From NCBI RefSeq assembly GCF_901709675.1, contig NC_051101.1:3032501-3096500 (forward strand): a stretch of 64,000 nt of DNA. Direction: 5' to 3'. Each line of letters starts with the position of its first letter. Position 1 is the first letter of the stretch. The notes under the pieces are model-generated. The model was not told the origin of the DNA and did no database searches. It was given only the letters and a program-made list of their open reading frames with translations. This document shows positions 13,543 to 26,214 of this stretch, one piece after another. A program made the translations under genes and the position numbers. This stretch comes from Syngnathus acus. Its lineage: Eukaryota > Chordata > Actinopteri > Syngnathiformes > Syngnathidae.

Positions 13543-15265
13543 TATTAGGAAGACTATCTCTTGTTGGTGTTCCGCGCTTTCGATTAAGCATGCCAATAGT
13601 GAACAAGTTCAAAACACTTGTAATCAGCTTGGTGTGGCAAAACACAAACTAAACACGGAATGCAAACTAGGATCATTTGAAATTCGAATTGCAGCAGATA
13701 TGTGTGAAAGGAAGCCACGCGCGCTGACAGACAGTGGATGGCTATCTCAGCGCTCGAAAGAGGCGGATCGCGGTGCTAGCTAGCCGAACTTCGTTGAGTG
13801 AAACAAGCCGCGTTTCTCCTACCTTCGAGCGTTCTTCCGCCGATGCACCACAGTATCAAACCTTCAAGGAGGGGGCGAGTAAATGTGGTCGTTTTTCCCT
13901 TTTGTCACGCCAGAAAACGACGGCCCCCAATGACTGCCCAACTTCCGTAGGTAACGTTAGCTGCAATGCGACGGGGCGGGGCCAGCAACTTATTGTTTAT
14001 TATTTGGACCAATGAAAGCGCGAAAAGCCTGAGTGACAGAGTTTTTGGCCACTCAGCTGTTTTCTTGACGTCACACAACACTTGTCCTGGCGGGATATTG
14101 AACGCGGTGGTTGTTTCAGGCGAAAAACGAACAGTGTCAAGAAATCTCAAAATACAAATTTTCAACTGTCATTGGTTATATTTCTTATTAAAAAAATGTC
14201 GTCGCTTTAGCAGTTAAAGTTGATTATTCTTGGTGGATTTACTGGCTAGCAAACAATTCAATTCGGCCTTGAGGATATTTGCAATGTTTTCATTGCAGTG
14301 GACCTGCACTAAGTCATACTATATTGACAGCACAACAACATACTTTGACTAAATGGTCTTTATAAACAACTATGATTCCCTAGCTGCATGTGAAGACGTG
14401 TAAATAAAAACGCTTATTGATACAGGAGAGTTGACATCTTGTGTTACTTGACCCTGTAACAGCATTGATGTGTGTTACATTGGCCTCAATGCTTGTTAGT
14501 GGTTGTCATGGTGGGAATGGGCGAGTGGTAATCACATAATCCTGCATTTCTAATCAGGGAAAGCCACAATTTGCACCAACAAATCTAGTCTCAGCTTGCC
14601 TAATTCAATGTTGGTGTCAGAAAATGAGTCCTTGTCTCTCCCGCCTGTATTGTTGCAGCCCAACACTACATTTTTATAGCTAACAAATTGATCTACACTC
14701 AAAAGGAAATCCACAAAAGGATCCGCATCCACCTCTAAGATGGCGGCTGCAGGCATGCCCGGAGTTGCGTGACATGACATCAGGTAAAAATGATGAGTTG
14801 TTTCTTATTGTGTTGTGCAGGTGTGCTATCTTTCCACCGTGCGTCTCACTGGCTGCACCTCTGCTCGGAGAGCGGCTTCACCCTCCCCTGCTGTCTATCT
14901 CCTCACCCTCGCTGCGTGCTGTCAATAATTGATGGTCTTTAGTGACTCTCAAAGGGTAACAGGTCCGGCAGAAAATGTCTCATGTGTCATTTCTTCATTT
15001 ATTCACAAGTCGGTCTTGAAGCTCGGAGAAAGCGGCGACTATTTACTAGCCGTGCTTGTGTTTTGCTTGCACCTGCGCGTGACTGAGCGCAAACGGGTTC
15101 ATGCGGCATGAGTGACAGCAGCACAGAAGGAGGTGAAGGGAAGCTTTAAATAAGTGGGTGGCGGGGGGTCATGGAGGGGGAGTGACAGAATTATTGAGTG
15201 AATTAATTCAGCCTTGGCCAGCCCTGATAAACTGGTAAACTGCAAACTTGCAGTACAGTACAAAC
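13543..15265. other. intergenic, divergent promoter region of casp2 and the Rap1GAP-like gene
   Basis: The two genes are transcribed away from each other. The part at about 13.7-14.1 kb is relatively rich in CG dinucleotides and is the likely casp2 promoter and 5' UTR. I see no other coding exon; the remaining ORFs have no recognisable motif. Confidence 0.5.
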
Positions 15266-18200
15266 ATGGAGGAAGGGAAGAGAGAAGACACATTCTTCCC
15301 CAGAAGGAGAAGTTTCACTTTTGGCACTTATGGAAGGTGAGTGTTTCAAATTGGACTGCATTTCACCTGTGATGAAGCTCGTCTTACTTTCCGGTTCCCA
15401 GCATGGACATATCCAAGGACGAAGCAGGGTAAGGCTTTCTTTATTCCTCATTTATTGAAGCACTTTTGACCGAAGTTTACGAGGGAGGAGAATGAGGTTT
15501 TTGCTCGTGTGGCTGTCTGCACCTGTTGCTGCAGAGCGGAAGCCGCCGAGAGCACGACGACGGACATCTTGGATGACGGCAAGCCTGTCCTCTCGGCTAG
15601 CGGCAGCCAGAAGGAAACGGAGTTGTTTGAAATCATTGAAAAGCTCCAGGTGAGTTCTTGAGATGTGGCATCAAATTCAAAGGAGGATTTTGTCATCAGT
15701 GTTTCTTTGGTGTATCAGGGCAGCAGGCTCGATGAGCAGCGATGTGAATTCCCTCTGCCGCTTAAGGTTCGTCCATTTAGTCAGAGAAAAAAAAACGTTT
15801 TGTGTTGATTTGTTTCCCTAATGAAGCAACTCGTCGTGGTCTATTTTAGTCTCGGCTTTTGACGACAGGCGGAGTGCTGCCAATCATCCTCCCTTCGAAG
15901 CTGGGGCGCTACTGGGTCGACCCGCCTTTGGAGAGACTCGCAGATGTCAGCCCCACCTCCTCCCATCACGGCCTCCCAGCAGACGACTACGAACTCAAGG
16001 AAAGGGACGGCGAGGCCAAAATCTACCGCCACTTTTTCCGCTCGCGGGTCAGTCGCTCGCTGTCATTCATAATTCCAATTGAACTTTTGAACTGTGACGT
16101 ATTGTTGCATGTACAATAAAAAGTCTACACACCTGTGTTCAAATTGTAGCTTTGAGCAATATAGAAAAAATGAGACAATTAGTTATATAACCTATACATT
16201 TCAATTGATTTTACTTCATCTATTCCAGAGGTAGAGTAAAAAAAAAAATGCAGTTGCATAAGTGTGCACACCCACTTATAGTAACTAATGTGGCTGTGTT
16301 CCGAGTTAACCAATAACATTCAACCTACAAGGAGTCGAAGTTGCGCAAGCCTGCGACCATTAAAAGAAACCCCCTATAAAGTTTAGATGTTCTAGCGGGC
16401 TTTTCATGACATTTTTGTGCTAACACTGACTGCCATTTTGAACTGTTCATTATTCCCTCCACCTTGACTAAGGCCACATTTCCATCTAAAGAAAAATAAC
16501 TCCATACGGTCCCATACGTCAATGAACGAATGGTGATTTTATGCAAAAAAGGGTGTGTAGACTTTTTATAGCCACTGTTTACCCTCATTCACCTTCCTAC
16601 AACATCAATGAGAACAAAAACAACTCAGAGTTAACCAGACAAATTTCATTCACAGATTCCGTTCGTAAAAGCAGATCAATGCTGACCTTCTGAGTTGGAT
16701 ATATTTTTTTTCTTGCACTTGCCAGTATCACCATTCCTTCACGGCAGTGGATCCGACCTTAGGGCCGCTGGTGTTGTCTGTGTGTTTGGAGGAAGAGGAA
16801 AATCGCCTGCGAGTCATACTGAGGTGAAAGCAGCTTTTCCATCGCTTCTGTTTACCTTTACTTTAAACGCGATTGTGCGTCTTGTCTCGCAGGATGAAAC
16901 AATGTTCTCTGCACGGAGTTTTCTCCCTGTCGCTTTTCCCTGGTATTCCATCATCTGTCGAACTGGCAAAGGTACACGGATTAGTTTGCAGTACCAGCAG
17001 GAGACATTTTATGGACAAAATACATTTGAGCCCTTTAAATGTAATTTGGGTTCTACAAATTGAGCTCGGGAAATAAAATAAGATTATAATAAAAAATAAG
17101 AATAATATAATAATACAAAATAACTAATTATTTCTAGATGCTGTGCGACAGAGTGACCGTCTCAAAGTTTGACGCGGTCAGCTACCTCAAGGTAATTCTT
17201 CAACATGACCGGAAAAGTAACTTGATTTTGATGAAACGTTTGGATTTTTTTTCTCACTCATCCTCAAGGCTCCGGTACTAATAAAAGCGTTCGATGAGCA
17301 CAGGGTGTCGTCCAATTTCAAGTTTGGTGTTTTGTACCAGAAGGAGAATCAGGTAAGAATGGAATTTTTGTTTTGGGCTTCCACAAAAATGTTGAAGAAC
17401 TGAACTTTCACCAGTTCACCGAGGAGGACATCCTCGGTAACGATGAAGAAAGCGAAGGCTTTACCGAGTTCCTGTCGATTTTGGGGGACACGGTTCAACT
17501 CCAAGGCTTCACTGGGTAAACCGTGATTGGCCGAAGGTCGCTCACGGTGCAACATCTCATCCCGTTGTCCTGTTTTCAGCTTCAGAGGAGGTCTGGATGT
17601 TTGTCACGGCCAGACGGGGAACGAGGCGGTCTTTACTTCCTTCCACGGCAGAGAGGTCATGTTTCATGTGGCGACAAAACTGCCCTTCACCGAAGGCGAC
17701 CCACAGCAGGTTGGCTCCTGCGCCAAACGAGAGAGTTTGTGGCAAAATGCCGGCACGTAACGACTGTACTCGAGTATTTATCTGTACTTCTGATTTTTTA
17801 ACCTTCTCCAAAAAAATATGTCACCTCAGCTGCAAAGAAAGAGACACATCGGTAACGACATTGTGGCGATGGTCTACCAGGAGGGTCCGACTACTTTCTT
17901 AGCTGACATGATTAAGTCGCACTTCCTGCACTGTTTCATCGTGGTCCGGAGGGTCCAAAGCGGGAAGACGGATGATGCTGGCCAAACTGCATATCAGGTG
18001 CTGTCTCTTTTTTTTTTTTTGGGCTTACATATTGTGTTGTGGCCACCGAGTGTATTAACAGTACTTGTCACAGCTATCTGTCACCGCTAGGGATGACGTT
18101 CCTCCATTCGGTCCAGTGCTTCCACATCCTCCAGTCTTCACAGATGTAAAAATCCAAACATCAATATATTTAATTTGTTTCTTAATGTTGAGATGCTCAA

Positions 18201-18740
18201 AAAGTCCGATTTTTGTCTTAAGCACTCCCTACTGAGAGAATTCCTCCTCACCAAGCTCATCAATGCGGAAATTTCCTGCTGTAAAGCCGAGCAGTTCAGC
18301 AGACTGGAGGTAGGTGCTCATCCTGCCTCAAGTTCACGAGCTCCATTTGGTGGTAATATCATTACCCCCCCCCCCCCCCCCCCCCCCAAATAAATAAAGC
18401 AACGCACACGCTCAGCACTTCTGGAGAATCTGCAGGCAGAACTCTCCACTCGTTCACAATGCATGCTGGGAGACCCATCAGCCTCTTCTGTCCCCTCTGC
18501 TGAGAGTGTCAAGGGGGTGTCCGAAGGCAGTGGGGGGTTCATTGAGAACTTTAAGGTCAGCATTCAATGACAGTTCTTGTTCTATTAGTCGATCTCACAT
18601 GAAAGCATTTCTTGCATTCAATTTTTTCCCCTAAGAGGGCCATCCGAGTGCGGAGCCATTCCTTCGAGACCCTCGGGGTGCCCAGGAAAATCAGTGGCAT
18701 CTCACCACAGGTCCAAGCGAGTCCTCAAGAGGAGACGTAG
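15266..18740 (+). CDS. Rap1GAP-like GTPase-activating protein (short form)
   Basis: Predicted to speed GTP hydrolysis by Rap small GTPases at membranes. Exons: 15266-15336, 15402-15428, 15535-15649, 15719-15766, 15850-16047, 16726-16823, 16893-16971, 17138-17191, 17269-17352, 17415-17515, 17580-17709, 17830-17997, 18074-18145, 18223-18309, 18400-18555, 18636-18740. The start [11 protein letters not shown] matches Rap1GAP proteins. A GoLoco motif ([19 protein letters not shown]), which binds Galpha-i in this family, precedes the RapGAP domain. The catalytic segment reads [12 protein letters not shown], whose Asn is the family's asparagine thumb, after FRGGLDV.HGQTG and MFHV.TKLP. The protein stops soon after [11 protein letters not shown], so it lacks most of the long Ser-rich tail of Rap1GAP/Rap1GAP2. 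Which paralogue it is cannot be settled by eye. Confidence 0.93.
16115..16572. mobile_element. MITE with AAAAAGTCTACACACC terminal inverted repeats
   Basis: The left end (AATAAAAAGTCTACACACC) and the right end (GTGTGTAGACTTTTTAT) are inverted copies about 450 bases apart inside an intron of the Rap1GAP-like gene. No coding capacity. Partial relatives lie at 35378-35530 and 55196-55385. Confidence 0.8.
18365..18387. repeat. poly-C tract in a splice-acceptor region
   Basis: Run of 23 C ending 12 bases before the acceptor of the penultimate-but-one coding exon of the Rap1GAP-like gene. Confidence 0.9.
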
Positions 18741-19501
18741 TACATTCCAGATTTTAGACATTTATGCACATCATGTTGACCTTATTATCTGTGTGGAGGA
18801 CTCCTGTAAAGGTAGTAAATTAAAATTGCTGCTCATGTAATTATCATGCTGCAATAGCAGTCATATATGTAATACAAATTATATTTTAGTGACATGTATG
18901 GTAAATAAAAACCTGAAAATATTTAAGGGAAAATCTGTCCATTTCTTTTTTTACGATTTTTTTTTCTACTTTTTCCTTTTTTTAACTGGTGGAAATGGGC
19001 TTCCGTAAATGCATGTTTGAATGGAAACATTAAAACGTCTTTTTATGGGAATGCAAACAAACTTTATTGAAAAAAAAATCGTAGTAATTTAAGATGACTA
19101 TTAAGTTATTCCAGTACAGATGTGTTTTTTACTTTTTATTTTTATAGTCATTGGAAAAAAGACGATTAACTTTAACCAGATTAAACCAGATTTATGTTCA
19201 GCGTGCCGCTGCAGCCCATTCCCATAGGGGGCAGTACATGCGTTCGAGCCGGATGTATTAACAGTAAAAGAAGAATATAGCTAATTAATAATTCAACATA
19301 AACAACTTGCGAATAATCAACGCTGTGCAAATCTTGCCTAAGTTTGCTACGGAATCAAATTTGACTTGTTTTGGCTCCGTAACGCGGGTTCAAGAGGCGT
19401 TTTGCATAACGTTCAACATTGCTTGTGGCCGCTTCGAACTTTGACACACTGTGCAGGTTGTGAACAATACTTTCTTTCCTGCTCGAGTGCACACGTCGAA
19501 A
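18741..19501. other. 3' UTR of the Rap1GAP-like gene and gstk1 promoter
   Basis: AT-rich with an AATAAA at about 18904, a candidate polyadenylation signal. No coding exon seen until the gstk1 start. Confidence 0.5.
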
Positions 19502-20812
19502 ATGACCTCCAAGAAAGTGATCGAGTTGTTCTACGATGTGGTGTCTCCCTACTCCTGGTTGGCCTTCGAGGTTTGTCTATTATTGATTTGATTCGTGGTA
19601 TAAATGGCGATACTATTACGAGCTGGTGTCCATGTCAAAGCCGATTTAAAGCGATTCGTTTACAGGTCATGTGCCGCTACAGAACTGTGTGGAATATTGA
19701 TCTCAAACTCAGACCTGCGTTTCTGGGTGGTGTCATGCAAGGCGCTGGTAAGCTTGTGAACTAAAGTGCAAAAGTGCTAACACTCTGTGATAAAGTATTT
19801 GTACTGTTGTCACTTCCCACCTTATTGAGTTGACGTCTCACCGTGATAGGCAACAAGCCCCCTGGAATGGTTCCGACCAAATTTTTGTATATGAACAAGG
19901 ACTTGGCCCGCCTGGCAGAATATTTCAACATCCCGCTGCATTCTCCTGCAGACCCTGTGGAAGCCATCTTCAATAAAGGTACACGCCAAGTAAATGGAGT
20001 GTCATATTGAAATGAATATACATATAATAATATACATACTATTGTATATCTTATGTTGAGATGTGATTTTGTTTCCTTGTAGGCTCCTTGAATGCAATGC
20101 GCTTTGTGAAAGCAGTGCAGGAGACGGGTGGAGACCAGCAGGTGGAGAAGGTGTCCAGAGAGCTCTGGAGAAGAATCTGGAGCCAGGACAAAGATATCAC
20201 TGAGCCCGCGTCACTGGCTGAGGTAGCAACCCATCTTGAGAAATTAGCACACACAAAAAAAAGAAAGAGAAAGAAAAGATGATTGGCCATCTTTTTTTCA
20301 GGCAGCACAGAAAGCTGGCTTGGGCAGGAGTGAAGTTGAAGAGTTGCAGAAGCTTTGCACCACTCAGGAAATTAAAGACAAACTGAAGAGAAGCACTCAG
20401 GACGCGCTGGAATATGGGGTCGGTTCATTTGTCTGTCTCCGGTCTTACGTGATTTCATTTATTTATTTTATCTTGTCAGGCATTTGGCTTCCCCATGATG
20501 GTGTGTCACACCAACGGCAAAGCTGAGATGTTCTTTGGTTCGGATAGATTTGAGGTCATGGCCCACTGTCTTGGTAAGAAAGCTTGATTTATCTTTGCCA
20601 ACGTTTCTTTGTTTAGTTAATGCGTTTATATGAAGTGTAATTCCATTGCTGACCACTAGATAGCGACATATATTTTGAGATGGTGTAAATTCGAATAAAA
20701 GAACAAAACAGGCCTGCAAATGTACAATGTGTTTTACTGTTTTTTTTTTTTAGGTGAAAAGTGGCTTGGCCCTCAGCCTGTTCGTTGTGAAATGTCATCT
20801 GCCAAACTGTGA
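19502..20812 (+). CDS. gstk1: glutathione S-transferase kappa 1
   Basis: Kappa-class glutathione transferase, a thioredoxin-fold enzyme related to bacterial DsbA, located in mitochondria and peroxisomes. Exons: 19502-19570, 19666-19747, 19850-19978, 20083-20222, 20302-20418, 20480-20573, 20754-20812. The first exon holds the active-site segment YDVVSPYSWLAFE with the family's catalytic serine region. Later exons read NKPPGMVPTKF, IPLHSPADP, then AFGFPMMVCHTNGK and MFFGSDRFEVMA, all typical of GSTK1. Length is about 226-230 residues, normal for the family. The C-terminus is AKL, a variant of the type 1 peroxisomal targeting signal (mammals end ARL). ATG is the first in a short 5' leader. Confidence 0.95.
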
Positions 20813-22901
20813 GACAAAGCTGCCTACAAAACCACGACTGTCTATGCACTAATTCATATTGCATAACCTTGTTTGTAAACCAGCCATTCATGGGCTGTGC
20901 CTTTTGATCAAAATGGAATAGGCCACAAGACCATTTTTAAAATTGTGTGTCCCAAAAGCAAACAGTCCACACTGTAGATTGCCTTTAAAATAAATTGTTG
21001 CTGCTTCAAAAGGCAAAGGTCACTTGTTTGTGTTTGAAGAACGCAAAGACGAGGCTTATCGCTGACGCAACTGTCTCGAGGGCGCCGAGCTCGTCGTACG
21101 GGTTCCAGGGACAGCCTTCGTCCCCAAGGTTTTTATCCGAAGCCTGCGGCGGGGAGCAACCAGACCAGTTCTTGACAAAGCCAAAAAAGGTTGGGCCACC
21201 ACGGGATCGATGCGGGCCTCGGCCTAGGAGGAGATTAATACAGCAAACAAAGAAGAGGCAGGGCAGGACTGTCACAAGCGTGTTGATTTGCCCCCTGAGG
21301 GCAAGGAAGAAGGAAGGAGCATTGGAGGAGCAAGGTGCTGGGGAGGAGGGCGGAGTTAAAACCAGACGTCAGAGCGTAGACAAACAGGTGTATGCTGATC
21401 CCCTGACAGTCAGACCCAGGAAAACAAGACCATGTAGAAGCGACCCAGGATTTCTCACACAGTTGGACCGATGTGGAACTTACTCCATGAAGACTGCAAA
21501 AGCAAAATTATTCTGGAGGACTTAGTACACAATTCAAAGTAAAAGGTAAGACCATGTTATTGCTCCTGTATGTCGATTTGAAATCCTGCTTTATATTGTG
21601 TGCGGCGATAAGACGTTAAAGAGAATAACAGCGTTTTCAAGATTAACGTTTAGCGACTTGATGCTTTTTGTGCCACTTGTGGTTTTCCCCTTCATGGGCG
21701 TGTAGAACGCCGGCAGAAATGCAGAGAGACAGGTTTGCCCACGCTGACGTCCAAACGGTTACCGCCACGTCATTGTAGAATTTCCCAGTAGAACCTTTAG
21801 CCTGCAAAATTTGCTTTAACAACGCTTTGAGGTAAATAAGCACCATATTGTTAGGACGCTGTCAGAAAGGAAAACAGCTCGTGTCATAGTATTGCAGCAC
21901 AATATATTAAAAAAATATATACATTATGTAATTTACATACAATTGAATTTCATGTTTGGTCAAGTCAATATTTTTAAATGTACAAGTAGTTGCATAATGT
22001 GGTCACAGCAAAGACCTACTCTAATTCATGTCAGTGATAAAGATCTAGGCCAGAGCTGTAAAATATGAATATGATTTCCGTGAATCTGTGTTGACAATAT
22101 ACACGCTTGACTTTTTTTTTTTCTCAATCTAACCACAAATTTACTTTGATTTAATTAATTACCTTATTTAAATTTAATAATTAATTTATTTTAATTGACA
22201 CATTTTAATTACTTTATTTAAATTTAATAATAATTTAATTTATTTAAATTGACACATTTTAGATTTGCACACACAGAATTGCTATTTAGTATTAATTGTT
22301 CTGCCTGCCGCTGTACATTTGTCATAAATAAATCATTCCTGGACCAATTAAGTGAAACTAGATAATTTCCTGCAGCGCACACACGATGATGTCACGACAC
22401 ACCAATGCGTCACGGCACAGTGGTTGAAAATCACTATCAACCTAAATGTATTATCGCCACAACCACAATTAATTTCTTAAAGATGAACATTGTTATCTTC
22501 GTAAAGAGTTATGTCAATGTTCCTAATATTGTGACTTGCAATTAGCCCAGCAAGAAATCCTTGTTGAATTTTCCACGTTTATTTCATGTGTTTGACTCGT
22601 GTCGTTTGAACAAACAAGACATGGAAAAGCTTGTTCACACTTTGTTCATTTTTAGCGCACCAGACCAAACAGGTGCTTTTTGAGGCCTGAACGGCAATAA
22701 CAACAAAAATCCATCCAACAGCTACAACTGCTTCAGAATGTCGCTGCTCGAGTTCTGATTGGAACCCACCACACCGGTCCTAAAATCTCCTCAGTCTAAT
22801 CTTAGTGTCTATAAAGCCTGATTGACCATGGAAGAAAATATTTGCCCTGTGTTATGCAGATAAACTGGCCTTACTTTTTGCAGGCTCACCGCTTTGACAG
22901 G
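20813..22901. other. intergenic and probable non-coding first exon region of styk1
   Basis: An open frame at 20995-21525 has no recognisable domain; a donor-like AAAAG|GTAAGA follows at about 21545, so this may be a 5' UTR exon of styk1 rather than a gene. The stretch at about 22160-22260 is an imperfect tandem repeat of TTATTTAAATTTAATAAT-type sequence. Otherwise AT-rich and featureless. Confidence 0.4.
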
Positions 22902-25165
22902 ATGTCGTCAATATCAAACGCAGACTTCCGCTGCCAACCAGGAGACACAATCTGTGGTGAGCTAAATACTTGACAGCATATTTAAAAATGTACATTATTC
23001 GTGTCTCAAATGAGTCACTTTTGGTTTCGTGACTTTTGGGCAGTAATTTGTAACCAGTAACCGCATTCTTTCAGTTATTTTTTTGTAATGTATAATTTAT
23101 TTTTCCTCTTAACGGTCTTACAGGTTCGACGTCAATTATTGGTGATTGAAGTTTTACGGATTTTATATTAACTATAAAAGAGCAGGAGTCAGGTCAAAAT
23201 GTTCCGGAAAGAGATTAAAATACACTTGATCATCTCACCACTTTTTTTTTTTTTTTTTTTTCTTCCTGGGTCAGAGATTCGTGTGTATGAGAAGGAAGTG
23301 ATCATCGTGCCCATTCTGCTGCTGGCCACCTTTGTGGTCACGCTGGTCTTCATCCTCCTACTGCGCTTCTGTCCGGAGAAGGTCGAGCGCATCCGTCTCA
23401 GCACCACCAGGCCCACCTTCAGGAGGGAGCTGCACGGCATCGATGGTACCGCTGCTTGTTTTTCACGGCATCGTGACTGGACTCTGCTGATTCTTTTGGT
23501 CTTCACCCAGCTCCACCCGGCATCAATGTTCTGGAGCACGAAAGCATCGCTTTGGACATGCCCAACACGTACTCCACCTTTCAGCCGCCCAGCATGTACG
23601 CCTCCAAAAAGCTCTCCCTGTCCGTGGATATGCCTCCGGTGTCGTCGGGCGCCCAAGCCTACAAGCCGGCGTCGGAAGTCGTGATCCAGCCCAGGGAGCT
23701 GCCGCGCCAGAGGCTGCCCGAGTCCTTCAACTTGATCAACCCGCTGCCGGGTTGCTTCCCCTTGCGCTCCAACTCCTCCGTGTCCCTCTACAGGGCCCGC
23801 ATGGAGAACAGGAACGTGGTCCTACGAGTTCTTAATGGTGGGGGACCCCTTTGAACCTTCTATGTCCTCACTAGTAGGAGATTTGTGTGAAACTTACTTA
23901 CATGGACCTGTGTGAACTCCCTGTCCGGCGGCAGACTCGGCCGATGCCACCGAGAGGCACAACTTCCTGGGCTTTGCGTCCTTCCTGGCCCAGCTGGGGC
24001 CGCACCCGTTCTTACCCGAGCTGTTGGGCGTGGTCTCCTTGCGGGCCCCGCTGGTGACAGCGGTGGAGGAGTTGGAGAACCGGGACCTGCTCAGCTTCCT
24101 GTGGCGGTGCAGACGGGTCAGTCGAACGGCGGAATTTAGCGCTGTCAACGTAAAACCGAGTAAGTAAACGTTGCATTTGTCTCACGCAGGAAGACGTGAA
24201 TCCTCCGTGTGAGATGACAGAGAGGCGAATGTTTACCATGGCCCAACATGTGCTCTCAGCGCTGGTTTGTAAACATTATTTGAGGGTCCAATTAAATTGG
24301 TGTAATTAATAATAGTGTTTTATGAATCTGTGTTGACCTTTCAATCTAAACTTAGCCGGGTGATGATAATGAATTCACAAAACGTTTTCTCTCCAGACGT
24401 ACCTCCACAGCAAAGATCTCCTGCACGGGAACATCCGAGCCCGCAGCGTCCTGGTCAGCCAGGCGCACACGGCCAAGCTGTGGGGGCTTCACGGGGTCTT
24501 CACACGCAAGAACCAAGCATCCACGCAAAAGGATGACCCCAGCATGAAGAAATGGCAGGCGCCGGAGATTTTAGCCAGAAGAACTGTCGGGCCCAGCAGT
24601 GACTTGTGAGTGCGCCAGCTGGTTGACATCACCTTAATGAATCTTGTGGCTTGTTTGCCCTTTGACCTCTTCCATCCACCCTGACTTTTTTTTCTCTCTA
24701 GATGGTCTTTTGGCATCTTAGTGTATGAAATGGTAACACTGGGTAAGTCGGGCTCAAAATTTGATCATCTAATATTTTACAGTATTTATCCAAATTGTTT
24801 GCCTGTGTAGGAGAAGCTCCGTTTGCAGAGGTCCCCGTTAATGAGCTCCTCCAGTTCCACCAGCGGGGCAAAAGTCTGAAGAAGCATCCCAACTGCTCCA
24901 ACGCCCTGTAAGGAATCCGGCGCTCGCTCCAAAAGTCAAATGTAGGTTCTCAACTTTATAATTTCTCCACAGCTACGCCATCATTAAGGCTTGCTGCCAG
25001 TGGAAAGAAGCGGATCGCCCCTCGTTAGCCGACGTGACCCGCAAACTGGTGTCTGGGGAGAAGAGCGCCTCGGATAAAGTCCTCAAGGGGGCGCTGGCGG
25101 TCAACCTGGAGCGCTACCTGCAAGAGGCCGGCTACGGGGAGGCCAACAGCTACACCATCTTCTGA
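22902..25165 (+). CDS. styk1: STYK1/NOK-like transmembrane pseudokinase
   Basis: Single-pass membrane protein with a tyrosine-kinase-like cytosolic domain; in mammals STYK1 (NOK) promotes Akt/MAPK signalling and autophagy. Exons: 22902-22956, 23275-23445, 23511-23837, 23935-24116, 24190-24264, 24397-24605, 24702-24742, 24811-24907, 24973-25165. A short extracellular N-terminus is followed by a membrane helix (VIIVPILLLATFVVTLVFIL) and RFCPEKVERIR. The kinase-like part has HSKDLLHGNIRARSVLV, where the HRD motif reads HGN, and AKLWGL in place of DFG, so metal and base residues are missing; KKWQAPEIL and DLWSFGILVYEMVTLG are kept. It ends NSYTIF. The acidic/YxxM-like tail details were not examined. 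Neighbours phc1 and m6pr support 12p13-type synteny. Confidence 0.92.
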
Positions 25166-26214
25166 TTAGAACAAAAAGGCAGTCCACTTTTTTTTTTATA
25201 CCTGTGCACTTTTCCCACAACCAACTGTTACATATTTCGCTTTGCACATGAGGAGAAACAAAACTTGTATACTCAAGATTTTTTATTAAGCTTTCTCTAT
25301 GAAATGTTTTATTTTAAGGTTTAGGCAAAAGGAAATACAGACTTTCAAACAGATGTAAACTTGAAGGGCATCCGGTCAGAGTGGATGCTGTGGAATGACG
25401 GTTTGTCTGATTTGTTTACCAACTTCCTGCAGCCCATATCACGTAACAGATGCCATCCATGTTTGGTTTTTGTACGCTCCTACATCGAACGACCGTGAAC
25501 TGAATGACGCATAAAATGTGAATAAATAATTGTCGGTCTGCTTATTGCAAAGTGAAGGAATACAAAACGCTACCTCACATCGGCCCATATTCAGGTTGCA
25601 ACGGGTGGCCAAAGTTCCAGGACTGGTGTCGCTTGAAATAGATTTGAATAGATTTTCTCTCTCGAGCGTCAGGGAACACAAACGGTGGCGCAGCACATTA
25701 AGACTTACAGGCATATAGTTTTTATTCTCTGCAAAGAACAATTAATGAAGGAAGGAGCACAATGGCATTTTCATTTATTTCAATGAGAAGATTTGAAATG
25801 TTTTGCGTTACTTGCATGTCTTGTGACGCCAGTCCTGGAACTTTGACACGGCACGTTTAGTTGTTTACAGCTCCTACAACTTGTCATGAAAAATTCTTTT
25901 TGAGTAAAAAAATGTAAAAGATACAAAACTAAACTTTAAGAAACCGTTATGAACGACTCCCTCCTTGTCGGACAGGAACTTGTAACAAAAAAAAGTTGAA
26001 GCACCATTTTCAAGAAGGCAACGTGTCTCATGTGAAGTTAACCTCGCTACCACTTAACCAAGTCCAAGTTCTCACTATGGGGTTAGTGCACTTAACATGG
26101 TTAATGTCATCACTCATTCTCCAGCCAAAAAAGCCAAATGTGTTTTGGCACATTCAAGGTCCAGAATGTAAACTGTCAATCATTGTGTGGTGTCGAAAAT
26201 CCAAATAAGACAGC
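25166..26214. other. convergent 3' ends of styk1 and phc1
   Basis: styk1 (plus) and phc1 (minus) point at each other across about 1 kb. No coding exon is visible. It contains the inverted-repeat element at 25610-25845 and AT-rich UTR-like sequence. Confidence 0.5.
25610..25845. mobile_element. small MITE-like inverted repeat
   Basis: CAAAGTTCCAGGACTGGTGT at 25610 and its near-perfect reverse complement at 25825-25845 enclose about 195 bases. A single related arm (AAAGTTCCGGGACTGGTGTC) occurs at about 6421-6440, which supports a dispersed family. Confidence 0.55.

Noticed and set aside
20995-21525. 176-codon plus-strand frame between gstk1 and styk1
   Set aside because: No recognisable domain, basic low-complexity composition; better explained as a possible styk1 5' UTR exon.
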